DNA of 64,000 nucleotides, from NCBI RefSeq assembly GCF_001548095.1, contig NZ_AP014815.1, positions 1,673,656 through 1,737,655 on the forward strand, given 5' to 3'. The stretch is from Geminocystis sp. NIES-3708. Lineage in GTDB: Bacteria; Cyanobacteriota; Cyanobacteriia; Cyanobacteriales; Cyanobacteriaceae. Positions 26,599-35,899 of this stretch are shown piece by piece. The notes below the pieces were generated by a model, which was not told the origin of the DNA, did not search any database, and saw nothing but the letters and a program-made list of their open reading frames with translations. Position 1 is the first letter of the stretch. Each line of letters opens with the position of its first letter. The position numbers were made by a program, and so were the translations under genes.

Positions 26599-26971
26599 TT
26601 ACGAAAATTATTACATTGACCATCGTAATCACCCATTGCAATAATTAAACCACTAAAACCAATACAACATTGTTGAAGATATTTTTTTGATTTAATCAAT
26701 AATATTTCTTCTCCTTTAAATACTCCATTCTGATAATTTAATTTCAGTGGTTTTTCAATTTTAATGATTCAGCACAATCCGAAGTTACTATATTTTTTTT
26801 AAAGTTAATTGTACATTGTTTTTTACTATCACTAATTTTAGTTACATATTCCTTAATTTTTATTATTTGCTTACGATAATCATATTGTTCTGTTATTCTG
26901 CTAATAAATAGCAAGGCAACTAATATACTACCGATAACAATAATTGTAATTTGAATATTTCTCAGTTTCAT
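26595..26971 (-). pseudogene. Single-pass membrane protein, frameshifted
   Basis: From ATG 26971 an N-terminal helix (ITIIVIGSILVALLFISRIT) and a soluble part run 75 codons to a stop at 26744. In the next frame the sequence continues sensibly: LKLNYQNGVFKGEEILLIKS, then KYLQQCCIGFSGLIIAMGDY, stop at 26595. A one-base loss in an A-run near 26755 explains the break; the original protein was about 122 aa. Overlaps the SDR stop codon by a few bases. Function unknown. Confidence 0.6.
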
Positions 26972-26996
26972 TTTTTATTTACTATGGCTATTACTA

Positions 26997-27749
26997 TTGC
27001 CTTTATTTAATCAGGCTGGAGGAGTCGGTAAAACGACTATTACTTATAATCTTGGTTATCATCTCTCCCTCTTAAAATATCGAGTTTTACTCATTGATCT
27101 TGACCCTCAATCTTCTTTAACTACTTTCATGGGCATTGAGCCTGAGACATTAGATAAAACACCTTTTGATGCTATTATTAATGAAGAACCTTTGTTTATC
27201 TTAAAAAATATTCATGGTGTCGATTTAGCCCCGACTAATATTAATTTATCCGCCGCCGAAATTCAGTTGGTTAATCTTGATTTTCGTGAGGTAAGATTAC
27301 TTGAAGCTATCGCCCCCCTATTACCCAATTATGATTTTATCTTGATTGATTGTCCCCCTAGTTTAGGGTTACTCAGTTATAGTGCTTTAATTGCATCAAC
27401 TCATGTTTTAATACCCATTGAAACTCATTTTAAGGCATTTCAGGGAACTAATTTATTACTCGAAACTATTGCTAAAGTAAAGAAAAGAGGTAATCGTGAT
27501 TTAAAAATAGCTGGTTTTATTCCCTCTCGTTATAGTAAAGCAAATTCTCAGGATAAAAGAACATTACAAGCTATTCAAGAAGAGTTTGGACAAATTGCCA
27601 CAGTTTATGATGCTATTCCTCGGTTAACTGCTTTTGCTGATGCTTCTGAAGAAGCTGTACCCCTTGCCGTTTATGATCTTAAATGTCCTGCGGTTAAAAT
27701 GATGAATAAGTTAGCCAAAGAAATTACCAATATTCAAGTTAAAAGCTAA
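26997..27749 (+). CDS. parA: ParA-family partition ATPase (N-terminal frameshift or TTG start)
   Basis: ParA ATPase for plasmid or chromosome partition. Walker A NQAGGVGKTTITYNLG has Ala where ParA proteins usually have the signature Lys (KGGVGKT). DLDPQSSLTTFMG, then FILIDCPPSLGLLSYSAL are present. An ATG at 26983 with MAITIAFI fits the normal ParA start but is separated from the rest by one extra T (around 27000-27007); without it the protein would read MAITIAFINQAGGVGKTT. So the gene is frameshifted after 8 codons, or is translated from TTG 26997. parB follows after 12 bases. Confidence 0.8.
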   Translation: MPLFNQAGGVGKTTITYNLGYHLSLLKYRVLLIDLDPQSSLTTFMGIEPETLDKTPFDAIINEEPLFILKNIHGVDLAPTNINLSAAEIQLVNLDFREVRLLEAIAPLLPNYDFILIDCPPSLGLLSYSALIASTHVLIPIETHFKAFQGTNLLLETIAKVKKRGNRDLKIAGFIPSRYSKANSQDKRTLQAIQEEFGQIATVYDAIPRLTAFADASEEAVPLAVYDLKCPAVKMMNKLAKEITNIQVKS

Positions 27750-27761
27750 AAGTTAAAAATA

Positions 27762-28664
27762 ATGGTAACAAGAAAAACAGATAAACCTTATCGTGGGAAA
27801 GCTAATCTCGATGTTATTTTTAGTGACACTGAATTATCCTCCAATACCATTAACATCAAAAATATTGTTTTACCTAAACAACAACCGAGACGTTATTTTG
27901 ATTCTGAAAAATTAGAACAGTTAATCCTCTCCATTAAACAACATGGTATCCTCGAACCATTATTAGTTAGACCATTATCAGAAGGAAAATATGAATTAAT
28001 CGCAGGAGAAAGACGTTATCGGGCTAGTCAATCATTAGGATTAATAGAAATTCCTGTAGTTATCAAGGAAATTACTGATGAAGAGGCTTTACAAGTAGCA
28101 TTAATCGAAAATTTACAACGAGAGGATTTAAACCCTATAGAGGAAACAGAGGGTTTTTTACAGTTACTCTCTATTCAACTCAATTTATCTATTTCTGATG
28201 TCATTGCTCAGTTATATCGAATGCAAAATGAGAAAGTTAGAGTGAATGGAAACGTTTCCATTCACAATGAAAGTACTGTAATTATTCAGTTATTTGAATC
28301 ATTAGCCATTAAATAGGAATCTTTTATTAGAACTCGTTTACCTTTACTCAAATTACCTGACGATATTTTACAAGCTCTCAGAGAAGGAAAGATTGCTTAT
28401 ACTAAAGCGATCGCTCTCAGTAAAATAAAAGAAGAAAAGATAAGAGTAGATTTATTGAAGGAATCACTCGATCTTAATTTATCAGTAAGGGAGATTAAAG
28501 AAAAGATAAAACAATTACAAGAAAAACTAATAGAATCAGCATCAAAAACAGTTAAGGATTTAGTCAAAAATATTGAGAAAAAGAAACTATGGGAAACTGA
28601 ACGGAAGAAGTGGGAGAAAGTAGAGAAGTTATTAGAAAAGATTAATTTATTGTTAGAGAATTAA
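27762..28664 (+). pseudogene. parB: ParB-family partition protein with internal amber stop
   Basis: Residues 1-184 contain the ParB/Spo0J N-domain (PRRYFDSEKLEQLILSIKQH, ELIAGERRYRASQSLGL, ALIENLQREDLNPIEE). A TAG at 28314-28316 then interrupts the same frame, which continues with the central ParB region ESFIRTRLPLLKLPDDILQA, then LREGKIAYTKAIAL, to 28664 (300 codons in all). Trp would fit at the TAG. The first part lacks the full DNA-binding HTH, so it may be non-functional. A perfect 24-bp palindrome lies inside the gene. Confidence 0.75.
28242..28265. repeat. Perfect 24-bp palindrome inside parB
   Basis: Half-site GTGAATGGAAAC is followed directly by its reverse complement GTTTCCATTCAC with no mismatch or spacer. 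Position within a parAB locus makes a parS-like centromere site possible; it is not the classic chromosomal parS sequence. Inference only. Confidence 0.6.
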
Positions 28665-28973
28665 GAAGCTTTTTTCTTACGAAAGGAAATGATTTTACTT
28701 GGAGTGCTAGATAAGGGGATAATTTTTCCGTTCTAATTATCTGTATAATCAGTTTTTGCCCAATATTTTAGCTTTGATTAGCTGTTTATTATAAATTATT
28801 AAACTATAAAGATTATTTAGCTAAAATATTTACAGCCCTGTTTAAATTAATCAGCCAATTTTATTGTATATTTAAGTAAAGATTAGGAATAAGGAATTGA
28901 CACAATTCTTGTTAATTTTAAAGTCCACAATCTATTTTGTTTAGGTACTTATTTGTTTAATAATTGAAAAAGA
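28665..28973. other. Intergenic region after parB, about 310 bases
   Basis: Very AT-rich, no gene or remnant recognised, no clear hairpin terminator and no further copies of the parB palindrome seen. Confidence 0.4.
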
Positions 28974-29577
28974 ATGATTTATTTTTTTAAGAGATTATTA
29001 TTTCTTGTTTTTTCTTTAATGATAATTACTGAAAATTCAACACCATTGAAAGCTGATGGTTTAAACTCAAGTATAGAAAAATCTCCAGATATTTTAGAAG
29101 AAAATAATCGAAATGATATTTGTAATAACTCTGCAAAAGATTTACCAGTGAATAAAGATGATAAGCCCCTTTATTCACTGGCATATAGGCAATTAGATAA
29201 ATTTAGAAATGAACTTTCAGCCCCATTAGTATATGATAAATCTTACATACAAAAAACATGGGCTTACAGAATCATAGGGTTTACAAGATTAAATAAAGAT
29301 TCAATAGGGATTTCACTTGTAGCCTAAACGAGGGATACAGGAGATGAAACCCCCCGTATGCCTTATATGGAATTAAAAATAAATGATAAAGTTTTTGATT
29401 TGCAAGAAATGAGCTATGCTTCAGGTTTTCAATTTTTTTTCTCTACCTGATGAGGCTAAACCTCTATTAATAAGAGCAGAAAAAATAACTTTTAGAGGTA
29501 ATAGAGATGATTACTGGAAATGGGAACTAAATAAAAAAACTGTTGAGGAATATAAATATGTGTTACGCTCAGAATAA
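28974..29577 (+). pseudogene. Secreted protein of unknown function, broken
   Basis: N-terminal signal-like helix (KRLLFLVFSLMIITENSTPL) then a soluble domain with LAYRQLDKFRNELSAPLVYD. The frame stops at 29327, continues in the same frame (TRDTGDETPRMPYMELKIND), and shifts in the T-run near 29437. The new frame gives PDEAKPLLIRAEKITFRGNR and WELNKKTVEEYKYVLRSE, ending at 29577. Two defects, so a pseudogene of about 200 codons. Confidence 0.6.
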
Positions 29578-29719
29578 TAGTTTAAAATTTGAGATCATAT
29601 TTCAAACAAAATTTAATAACTATTCAATAAAAATTTCTTCTATTTAGTACATTGTCTAATATTTTTAACTCTTCAAATCGGACCAGTAATCCTTGTAATG
29701 ATTAAAAGATTATTAAATT

Positions 29720-30877
29720 TTATCCATTTTGGTTAATTAGTAATTCCCTTATTGAGAATCGAAGATTATCAACTAATGTAGTGTTGTATAAAAATTCTTC
29801 TCTTTTCCATGCTGGATTCTCAGGATTACCATACAAAAACTGATTTTTATTTATCAAAGATAAACCAAACATATCAGCTACAATACATAAATAGTTGTTA
29901 TTCGTAACTCTCTTTCCTTTATTTTTTCCTTTTGTTGCAATAAAATTATTTGCGTCTGTATATTTTCTAACCTGAGCCAAAATATCTTTTTCACAACTTA
30001 TATTAAGTTTAGCTTCAACAGGAATCCAATGTCCATTTATTCTAATACAATAATCAACAATTCCGTTATTATATTTATTTTCTTTATAACATTTACATTC
30101 CTCAAGTAAAGGCGTGTTTTTATCCTTTATTTCAGTTAATAAATAATTAAGAAAATAAGTTCTTATTTGCGACTCATCAATAAAAGTTTTTTCAGGCGAA
30201 CATGATATTGTTTTCCATGTATCTTTACCTATATTTGTGAAATTAATATTACCACCCTGTGCATTTTTTAAGTAATCAGGTAGTATATTATTTCTCGATA
30301 ATTCTAATTTTATTCCATCAAAATTTTGTCCTCTGACAGGAGTTGTAGTAGCACCTCTTATTATTTTTATGTGTCTCTCTATTTTTTCTAAAGGCAAAGG
30401 ATTTTGAAAAACATAACATTGAGCATAAGAAATATATATCCTACCTTTATGATGATAACTATCATGATTGTTTTGAGAACGTATGGGTGAACCTACAACT
30501 CTTGCACAGGCAAAAATTTTTCCTTTATAAGTTTCAATTAATTGCTGATTTCTATATAAAATTTTAATCAATTTAAAGTCTTTATTTTCTTCAGCAAATT
30601 TAATTAAATTTTTAACATATTTTATCGGTCTATCTTTAGTTAAATAAAAGTAAATAATATCGTTTTTTGTTGTCCATTTCGGAGCAGACCATTCTCCGAT
30701 TTCTTCTAGCTCAAATTCATTTCTGGCTTCTCTCACTAAAGATTCAAGATTTGTTTCTGAATACCCATTAAAATTTATATGAAAATCAATTTCATTTTGC
30801 AATTGTTCAATGTTCCCTGCAAAACTGATAGCAGAGATAAAACCATCAACAAAATTAATTTTACTATTACTATTCAT
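29720..30877 (-). CDS. PD-(D/E)XK nuclease with possible EVE/ASCH-like N-terminal domain
   Basis: 385 aa, soluble. The C-terminal half carries a nuclease signature: Asp275 in GIVDYCIRI, Glu288-Ala-Lys290 in PVEAKLN and Gln302-x-x-x-Tyr306 (QVRKY), as in RecB-like nucleases. The N-terminal half has KNDIIYFYLTKDRPIKYVKN, KIFACARVVGSP and RIYISYAQCYVFQNPLPLEK, which resembles the PUA/EVE/ASCH fold that reads modified bases (weak call, inference). Such a fusion would fit a type IV, modification-dependent restriction enzyme. Neighbours: an unknown 157-aa gene and a methylase-specificity fusion on the same strand, though spacing of about 70 bases or more leaves operon status open. Confidence 0.6.
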   Translation of the reverse strand: MNSNSKINFVDGFISAISFAGNIEQLQNEIDFHINFNGYSETNLESLVREARNEFELEEIGEWSAPKWTTKNDIIYFYLTKDRPIKYVKNLIKFAEENKDFKLIKILYRNQQLIETYKGKIFACARVVGSPIRSQNNHDSYHHKGRIYISYAQCYVFQNPLPLEKIERHIKIIRGATTTPVRGQNFDGIKLELSRNNILPDYLKNAQGGNINFTNIGKDTWKTISCSPEKTFIDESQIRTYFLNYLLTEIKDKNTPLLEECKCYKENKYNNGIVDYCIRINGHWIPVEAKLNISCEKDILAQVRKYTDANNFIATKGKNKGKRVTNNNYLCIVADMFGLSLINKNQFLYGNPENPAWKREEFLYNTTLVDNLRFSIRELLINQNG

Positions 30878-30946
30878 TAAAAATTACCTTTTATCTAATT
30901 TTGACTCACTTTTTGATTTATTCAGCAGACCCTATTTACTAATAGA

Positions 30947-31420
30947 TTATTCTTCTTCTTGTAAATCTTGAGGTAACAATGATAATGGGCAGACAATCTC
31001 ATCGTAACCATAAACAGTGAAAAAGTTATAATCCCAATACTGAGATATTTCTTTTAACACTTGATCATCAAGATATAAATGACCAGTACAATCATCAAGA
31101 TGTACATTTTCATCCCAACCATAACCAAGAATATCATCACAAAAAATAATAAATAAAGCTCGAATACTCATATCTAATTGACAGTCACGCAAACGAGCTT
31201 TTAGCCATTCTGAAGGAGTACATTCTCTCAGGGAAGCTAAAAAATCAGGATAAATCTTCGTTAACTGATTGGTAAAATAGAATTGATCATGCTCTGCAAA
31301 CTTGTTTCCTTTATACAATAGAAAAAGAGTCATGAAACGATCTTTATTATCAAAGTAATGTTTAAAGTTGATAACTAAATCAATAAATTTTCTGGCATTG
31401 TTTGATGCGATATTAGTCAT
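30947..31420 (-). CDS. Hypothetical protein between nuclease and methylase-like genes
   Basis: 157 aa from ATG 31420, chosen because GGAG lies 6 bases upstream (an upstream in-frame GTG at 31432 would start inside this site). Acidic, aromatic-rich C-terminal half (ILGYGWDENVHLDDCTGHLY), no known motif. Its fixed place in this cluster makes it a candidate accessory or immunity protein; that is inference. Confidence 0.6.
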   Translation of the reverse strand: MTNIASNNARKFIDLVINFKHYFDNKDRFMTLFLLYKGNKFAEHDQFYFTNQLTKIYPDFLASLRECTPSEWLKARLRDCQLDMSIRALFIIFCDDILGYGWDENVHLDDCTGHLYLDDQVLKEISQYWDYNFFTVYGYDEIVCPLSLLPQDLQEEE

Positions 31421-31501
31421 AATTATCTCCACTATATTTTTATTTATCCGAATAACTTTAATGATTTATGCAAACAAATATACTTGTCTGTTATCTGTTG
31501 T

Positions 31502-33295
31502 TTACGGACTTATCGCCCAATGTTGACGTTTCAAGTTTTCTTGTTCTTGAAATAAATTTTGTATTTGAGATTGAATTGTAACCATTTGGTCGAAAGTACT
31601 AATAATTTTTTGAGATTCTTGTTGATTAGGCATCATAATTTCTAATTCTTTTAATAGTTTCAATTGAATTAAAGGTATAGTTGCACCTGAGATGATTCTT
31701 TTTACTAAAGTTTGACCTACTTCAGAGTTTAGATACATAAATAATACTTTTGCATTTATTTTTTTATTCGGGCGTAAAATCAAACAGGATTGATTAACAA
31801 CCCATCCCCCTTCACCTTTAGGTGGTACATCTTCTGGAATAATTCCCACTTTACCAACACTACCTTTATATATAAAAACAACGTCATTAGGTTGTAAAAA
31901 ATGTTGATTATCTTTTTTAGAATAAATGGTTTCAACTTCTTTTTCTGGCTTTAGTAAATAACCATATTCAGGAAAATTAGATGCAGTTATTTCCCATGCT
32001 TTAATTTTTGATTCTTTGTCAGCACGTTTTAGATAGCTAATTTGAAGGGGCGAAATAATTGTTACTATCTCTGATAATTTGACGGTTTTTTGATCTATTA
32101 ATAGTTGAGTAACTTTTTTTTGTTCTGGGGGTAATATATATTTAGATACTTCCAGAATAGAATGATTGTTAAGGATGGTTTCAATATCAATATCAACAAC
32201 CAAAGATTCATCCTCACCATATAAATAAGTTTCCAGTAAAGATTGCCAATTAACTAATTGAGATTGATGATGAGATCGAATAAAAAACTGTTCATCACTA
32301 CCATCAACAAATCGGACTGTTTTCTTTGTTTTATGTAAATCAAAGATAAGGATTGAAGATTGAAAAGAAGTATAAGGGAAAATAGCTGAAGGTAAAGCTA
32401 TTACAGCTTCAATTTGATTTTCTTTCAATATCGTTTCTCTAAAAACTTCCGTTGTGGAGCTAAAAAGCATACTATGAGCTACAATTACCACGATTCGGGA
32501 TTTAGTTTGAGAAAGAATATGAGAAAGAGCATAAACATCGCCATTACGATTGATGTGACTAAAACGATTAAACCAATCTTTCTTAACAACTTCAGAATCA
32601 TATTTAAGTCCTATTGGGGGACAAGACATTGCTAAATCAAACTGTTTTAATTTACCCTCTTTCACATAGGAAGGATTTAAAATTGGATCACTATGAGCAA
32701 TAGTTATATCCGAATTATTTAATATATTTATTAACTCAGGAATTAAATTAGTTGATAATATTTCAATATAAGGTAAACCCCCCTTTTCATAGATTTTTAG
32801 ACTAAAATCACAATAATTATCATAAGGACAATATATTTCTTTTTTTGTAATATCCCCCAATAAATTAATCATTAAATCGCATAATTCACTAGGGATAAAA
32901 AAGATTCCTGTATAATTTTTATCTGAATTTAAAATTTTATATAAAATTTCGTTAGAAATTCTAAAATTGTTAATAATACCATTTTTACTTAAATCTTCAA
33001 CTAAAATCAATAGTTTTTTAACAGAATCATTATCAATATTAATATCTGATAATTTAAAAGCTAAAGCATTTTTTAAAAAAGAATTATTCTTATAAATATC
33101 ATTAAATATGGCTTTTACTTTTTCAAAATTATCAGATAAAAATTGGGGATTAAATGATAATTCCTGTTTTAGAGAATCTGATGCTGAAAGTTTCGCCCAT
33201 GCTAAAATTTGAAGATAAAAAACTACATATTCTGGTTTATTTTTGTCCAAGGGTAAGCAATCTAATAAACTTGACAATATTTTTTCGTTATCCAT
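31502..33295 (-). CDS. N6-methylase-like/specificity-domain fusion with degenerate catalytic motifs
   Basis: 597 aa. Residues about 60-390 follow the layout of type I HsdM N6-adenine methylases (IPSELCDLMINLL like the 'TP..v..lm..l' region; LPSAIFPYTSFQSSILIFDL near the end). However motif I, normally DPFCGSG, reads CPYDNYCDF (156-164), and motif IV, normally NPP[FY], reads SCPPIG (224-229). Methyl transfer is therefore doubtful. Residues about 395-590 resemble a single HsdS target-recognition domain (LQPNDVVFIYKGSVGKVGII, SGATIPLIQLKLLKELEI) followed by a coiled coil. Possibly a DNA-recognition protein working with the nuclease at 29720-30877. Confidence 0.7.
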   Translation of the reverse strand: MDNEKILSSLLDCLPLDKNKPEYVVFYLQILAWAKLSASDSLKQELSFNPQFLSDNFEKVKAIFNDIYKNNSFLKNALAFKLSDINIDNDSVKKLLILVEDLSKNGIINNFRISNEILYKILNSDKNYTGIFFIPSELCDLMINLLGDITKKEIYCPYDNYCDFSLKIYEKGGLPYIEILSTNLIPELINILNNSDITIAHSDPILNPSYVKEGKLKQFDLAMSCPPIGLKYDSEVVKKDWFNRFSHINRNGDVYALSHILSQTKSRIVVIVAHSMLFSSTTEVFRETILKENQIEAVIALPSAIFPYTSFQSSILIFDLHKTKKTVRFVDGSDEQFFIRSHHQSQLVNWQSLLETYLYGEDESLVVDIDIETILNNHSILEVSKYILPPEQKKVTQLLIDQKTVKLSEIVTIISPLQISYLKRADKESKIKAWEITASNFPEYGYLLKPEKEVETIYSKKDNQHFLQPNDVVFIYKGSVGKVGIIPEDVPPKGEGGWVVNQSCLILRPNKKINAKVLFMYLNSEVGQTLVKRIISGATIPLIQLKLLKELEIMMPNQQESQKIISTFDQMVTIQSQIQNLFQEQENLKRQHWAISP

Positions 33296-33441
33296 AAAAT
33301 TTTGTGTCTGTGTAGTGAAAATTAATAATTAATTGAATATGTTGATTTTAATAAGAGTTATCCAATAAAGAAAAATATAGACTTTTATCTAAAGGTTATG
33401 TTCTATCTTTATCCCATTAAAAAATATTCTGATTTAGAAAT

Positions 33442-33684
33442 TTAACAGTTGTAGGTAGTGATTAATATATCCTGTTCTTGCACTACTACAATTCCTTTTT
33501 TATCAATAATTTTTTTAAGAGTTTTAAGCTGTGTTTGTAGATCAATTGCGAGTTGTTCAGCTAATTTTTTATTTAGAATATACTGATCTTGTTTTGGTGT
33601 TCCATAATGAATTGCTAACTCAATCATCGTCTTAGTAATTCCCCTCTGATTCATCCTTTGATGTCCATGTTTAGTAATATTCAT
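33442..33684 (-). CDS. DUF4258-domain small protein (putative toxin)
   Basis: 80 aa with the DUF4258 pattern HGHQRMNQRGITKTMIELAI and a C-terminal strand IVVVQEQDILITTYN. DUF4258 proteins are often found in toxin-antitoxin-like settings and relate to RelE/BECR folds. No antitoxin is obvious next to it. Confidence 0.7.
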   Translation of the reverse strand: MNITKHGHQRMNQRGITKTMIELAIHYGTPKQDQYILNKKLAEQLAIDLQTQLKTLKKIIDKKGIVVVQEQDILITTYNC

Positions 33685-33837
33685 CGATTCCCCTCAAAAA
33701 TAATCGTGTTATCGCAAAAAACAAGTTAATTAGTAATAAAGCTACAAGAATTAACAAATAGTGGATGTTTCACCTTTGCCCCTTTCCCTTTACTATATTT
33801 AATATACTAACCAATAAAGAGAAAACTGTCAATAGGT

Positions 33838-34091
33838 ATGCCATACTTTTTTAAGGTAGATCATAGTATTATTCTCAATATTATCAACCGAATTGAGGAA
33901 TTACTTGAAATTAAAGCTAATAATGAAGGAGATTAAGATTTGGCTTAGTAACAGGTTGGTTTAATGGTTATTTAAAGCAAACGAACGTATGGGAAGGTAA
34001 TGATGATATGGACGATGTTAGTGGTGAGGGATCGATTGAATTAATAAATGAAAATGAAGACGAATCTCTTTTCAAAGCTACAAGGCAATAA
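33838..34091 (+). pseudogene. Possible gene remnant in two frames
   Basis: ATG 33838 opens a 32-codon ORF (MPYFFKVDHSIILNIINRIE) ending at 33936. A second frame then reads FGLVTGWFNGYLKQTNVWEG followed by an acidic stretch, ending at 34091. The joined composition looks coding but no family was recognised. Confidence 0.3.
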
Positions 34092-34195
34092 ACTATTGAT
34101 TATTTTTTCTTGATGATTATTAACTTTGCTTCTGTAAATATTTACAGAGTGAATTATAATATCTTAATAATTTTTAATAATTTCTGTGTGAGGAA

Positions 34196-34417
34196 ATGAC
34201 TAACTTAATATTCATCAAAGCTCGTGGTGGTTTAACTACGGGTGAAACTTTGCTAAACGTAATTAATCAAAATCCTCAAGGATTAACCATCAAGCAATTA
34301 AGTAATATCATTAACCGCCCTGTAAGTATGATTAATATTTGTTTAAAGCAATTAACCAGTAACAGACAGATAACAATACAGTTTAGCGGAATGCAAAGAC
34401 TGATTTATCCAAAATAA
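34196..34417 (+). CDS. Small winged-helix-like protein
   Basis: 73 aa. GETLLNVINQNPQGLTIKQL, then SNIINRPVSMINICLKQLTS and IQFSGMQRLIYP fit a winged-helix HTH. Its last 35 bases overlap the convergent methyltransferase gene. Possible small regulator; family unknown. Confidence 0.5.
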   Translation: MTNLIFIKARGGLTTGETLLNVINQNPQGLTIKQLSNIINRPVSMINICLKQLTSNRQITIQFSGMQRLIYPK

Positions 34418-35141
34418 GTTGTTCAGTTTTTATATACTCTGCTATTTGTATCTTATTTTCTTTTTCAAAATAAGTATTGATTTTATTTTCTTTTAATCCT
34501 AGTTTTTTAAATAGGTCAAATTCGTGTTTTGACAATGCCCAAGGTGGTGAATCTGTTAGTTCTTCATCATTATCTCGAAAATAATTAATAACTAATAAAA
34601 TACCGTTATCAGCTACTAAGTTAGCAATATTAGTAATCACTTCAGTTCTCACATTTAAAGGTAATGCTTGTATGTTTCTACATTCATAAACAAAATCAAA
34701 CTTTTTACTCCATTCTGCATTGAGATTGAATAAATCAGCGACAAGATAATTAACTTTACTATTCGAAAAACGTTTTTTACACCAAGCAATCGCATGAGGA
34801 GATATATCAAATGCAGTAATATTTTCAACTCCCAAATCAGCTAAAGCTTCGGCATCATCACCCAATCCACAACCAATTACAAGGCTATTTAATCCTGATA
34901 AATTACTTGGTTGAAGTTCATTAAGCCAATCATGGAAATAAGGATAAGGTTGCATTTTTGCCCAAGGAACTTGAGTTGCATCGTCTCCAGCTTGTTGATA
35001 AATAAGATCAAACCAGCCCGAAGGTTCAGAACGTTGTAAAGATTCTTGAGCTAATAATTTAACCTGTTCTTTAATGGTTTTTTGTTGTTTATTTGTTTTG
35101 TTTATTGTCACTTTAATTTGGTATTTAATTGAATATTTCAA
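34383..35141 (-). CDS. Class I SAM-dependent methyltransferase (thiol/thiopurine methyltransferase-like)
   Basis: 252 aa. Motif I LNSLVIGCGLGDDAEALADL, motif II acidic AFDISPHAIAWCKKRF, then DFVYECRNIQALP and LLVINYFRDNDEE match the TPMT/halide methyltransferase class of small-molecule methyltransferases. The first 20 residues are extra. Eleven bases separate it from the glutathione transferase gene upstream on the same strand, suggesting an operon with a detoxification theme (inference). Confidence 0.82.
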   Translation of the reverse strand: MKYSIKYQIKVTINKTNKQQKTIKEQVKLLAQESLQRSEPSGWFDLIYQQAGDDATQVPWAKMQPYPYFHDWLNELQPSNLSGLNSLVIGCGLGDDAEALADLGVENITAFDISPHAIAWCKKRFSNSKVNYLVADLFNLNAEWSKKFDFVYECRNIQALPLNVRTEVITNIANLVADNGILLVINYFRDNDEELTDSPPWALSKHEFDLFKKLGLKENKINTYFEKENKIQIAEYIKTEQLILDKSVFAFR

Positions 35142-35152
35142 AAAGGATAAAA

Positions 35153-35842
35153 CTATCTTTTAGCAGTTTGTCCGAACAAAATATTTCTACTTTCTTCGGT
35201 AACGGTTGGTTGATTATTAAATTGTTCTGCTTGTTGATAAGCTCTAATCACTGCTTCTCTTTCTCCCATGCGTTTAAACCATGCTTCTAAATGAGGAAAC
35301 TCTCTTATATCCTGTTGTTGAATTTTATACGGTACTATCCAAGGATAACAAGCCATATCTGCGATGGAATACTCCCCTACAATATAATCTTTCCCTTCTA
35401 ACTGTTTATTCAATACTCCGTATAATCTATTAGTTTCTTTAACATATCGATCGATGGCATAGGGTATTTTTTCAGGAGCATATATACCAAAGTGATGATT
35501 TTGCCCCGCCATTGGTGCGAGTCCGCCTACCTGCCAGAATAACCATTCTAAAGTTTTAGCATATTGTCGAGTATCGGATGATATAAACTTGCCTGTTTTC
35601 TGGGCTAAATAAAGTAATATTGCCCCTGATTCAAATAAACTAATGGGTTCTCCGTTATCAGTCGGTTTAGTATCGATGATGGCAGGAATACGATTATTAG
35701 GAGATATTTTCAAGAAATCTGGTTCAAACTGTTCTCCCTTGGCAATATTGACAGGGATAATCTGATAATCAAGACCAGCTTCTTCTAAAAATATACTGAT
35801 TTTATGCCCGTTAGGAGTTGTCCAATAGTAAAGTTCTATCAT
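35153..35842 (-). CDS. Glutathione S-transferase, YfcG/Nu-class type
   Basis: 229 aa. Thioredoxin-fold N-domain starting MIELYYWTTPNGHKISIFLE, with SPNNRIPAIID (cis-Pro) and LFESGAILLYLA. The helical C-domain contains YSIADMACYPWIVPY. The YYWTTPNG start is typical of YfcG-type disulfide-bond oxidoreductases. Cytoplasmic. Probably co-transcribed with the following methyltransferase. Confidence 0.9.
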   Translation of the reverse strand: MIELYYWTTPNGHKISIFLEEAGLDYQIIPVNIAKGEQFEPDFLKISPNNRIPAIIDTKPTDNGEPISLFESGAILLYLAQKTGKFISSDTRQYAKTLEWLFWQVGGLAPMAGQNHHFGIYAPEKIPYAIDRYVKETNRLYGVLNKQLEGKDYIVGEYSIADMACYPWIVPYKIQQQDIREFPHLEAWFKRMGEREAVIRAYQQAEQFNNQPTVTEESRNILFGQTAKR

Positions 35843-35899
35843 CTGTTACTCTTTATTCATATTAATAGTTTGATTATATTCCAGTATCAGAAAAATCTT

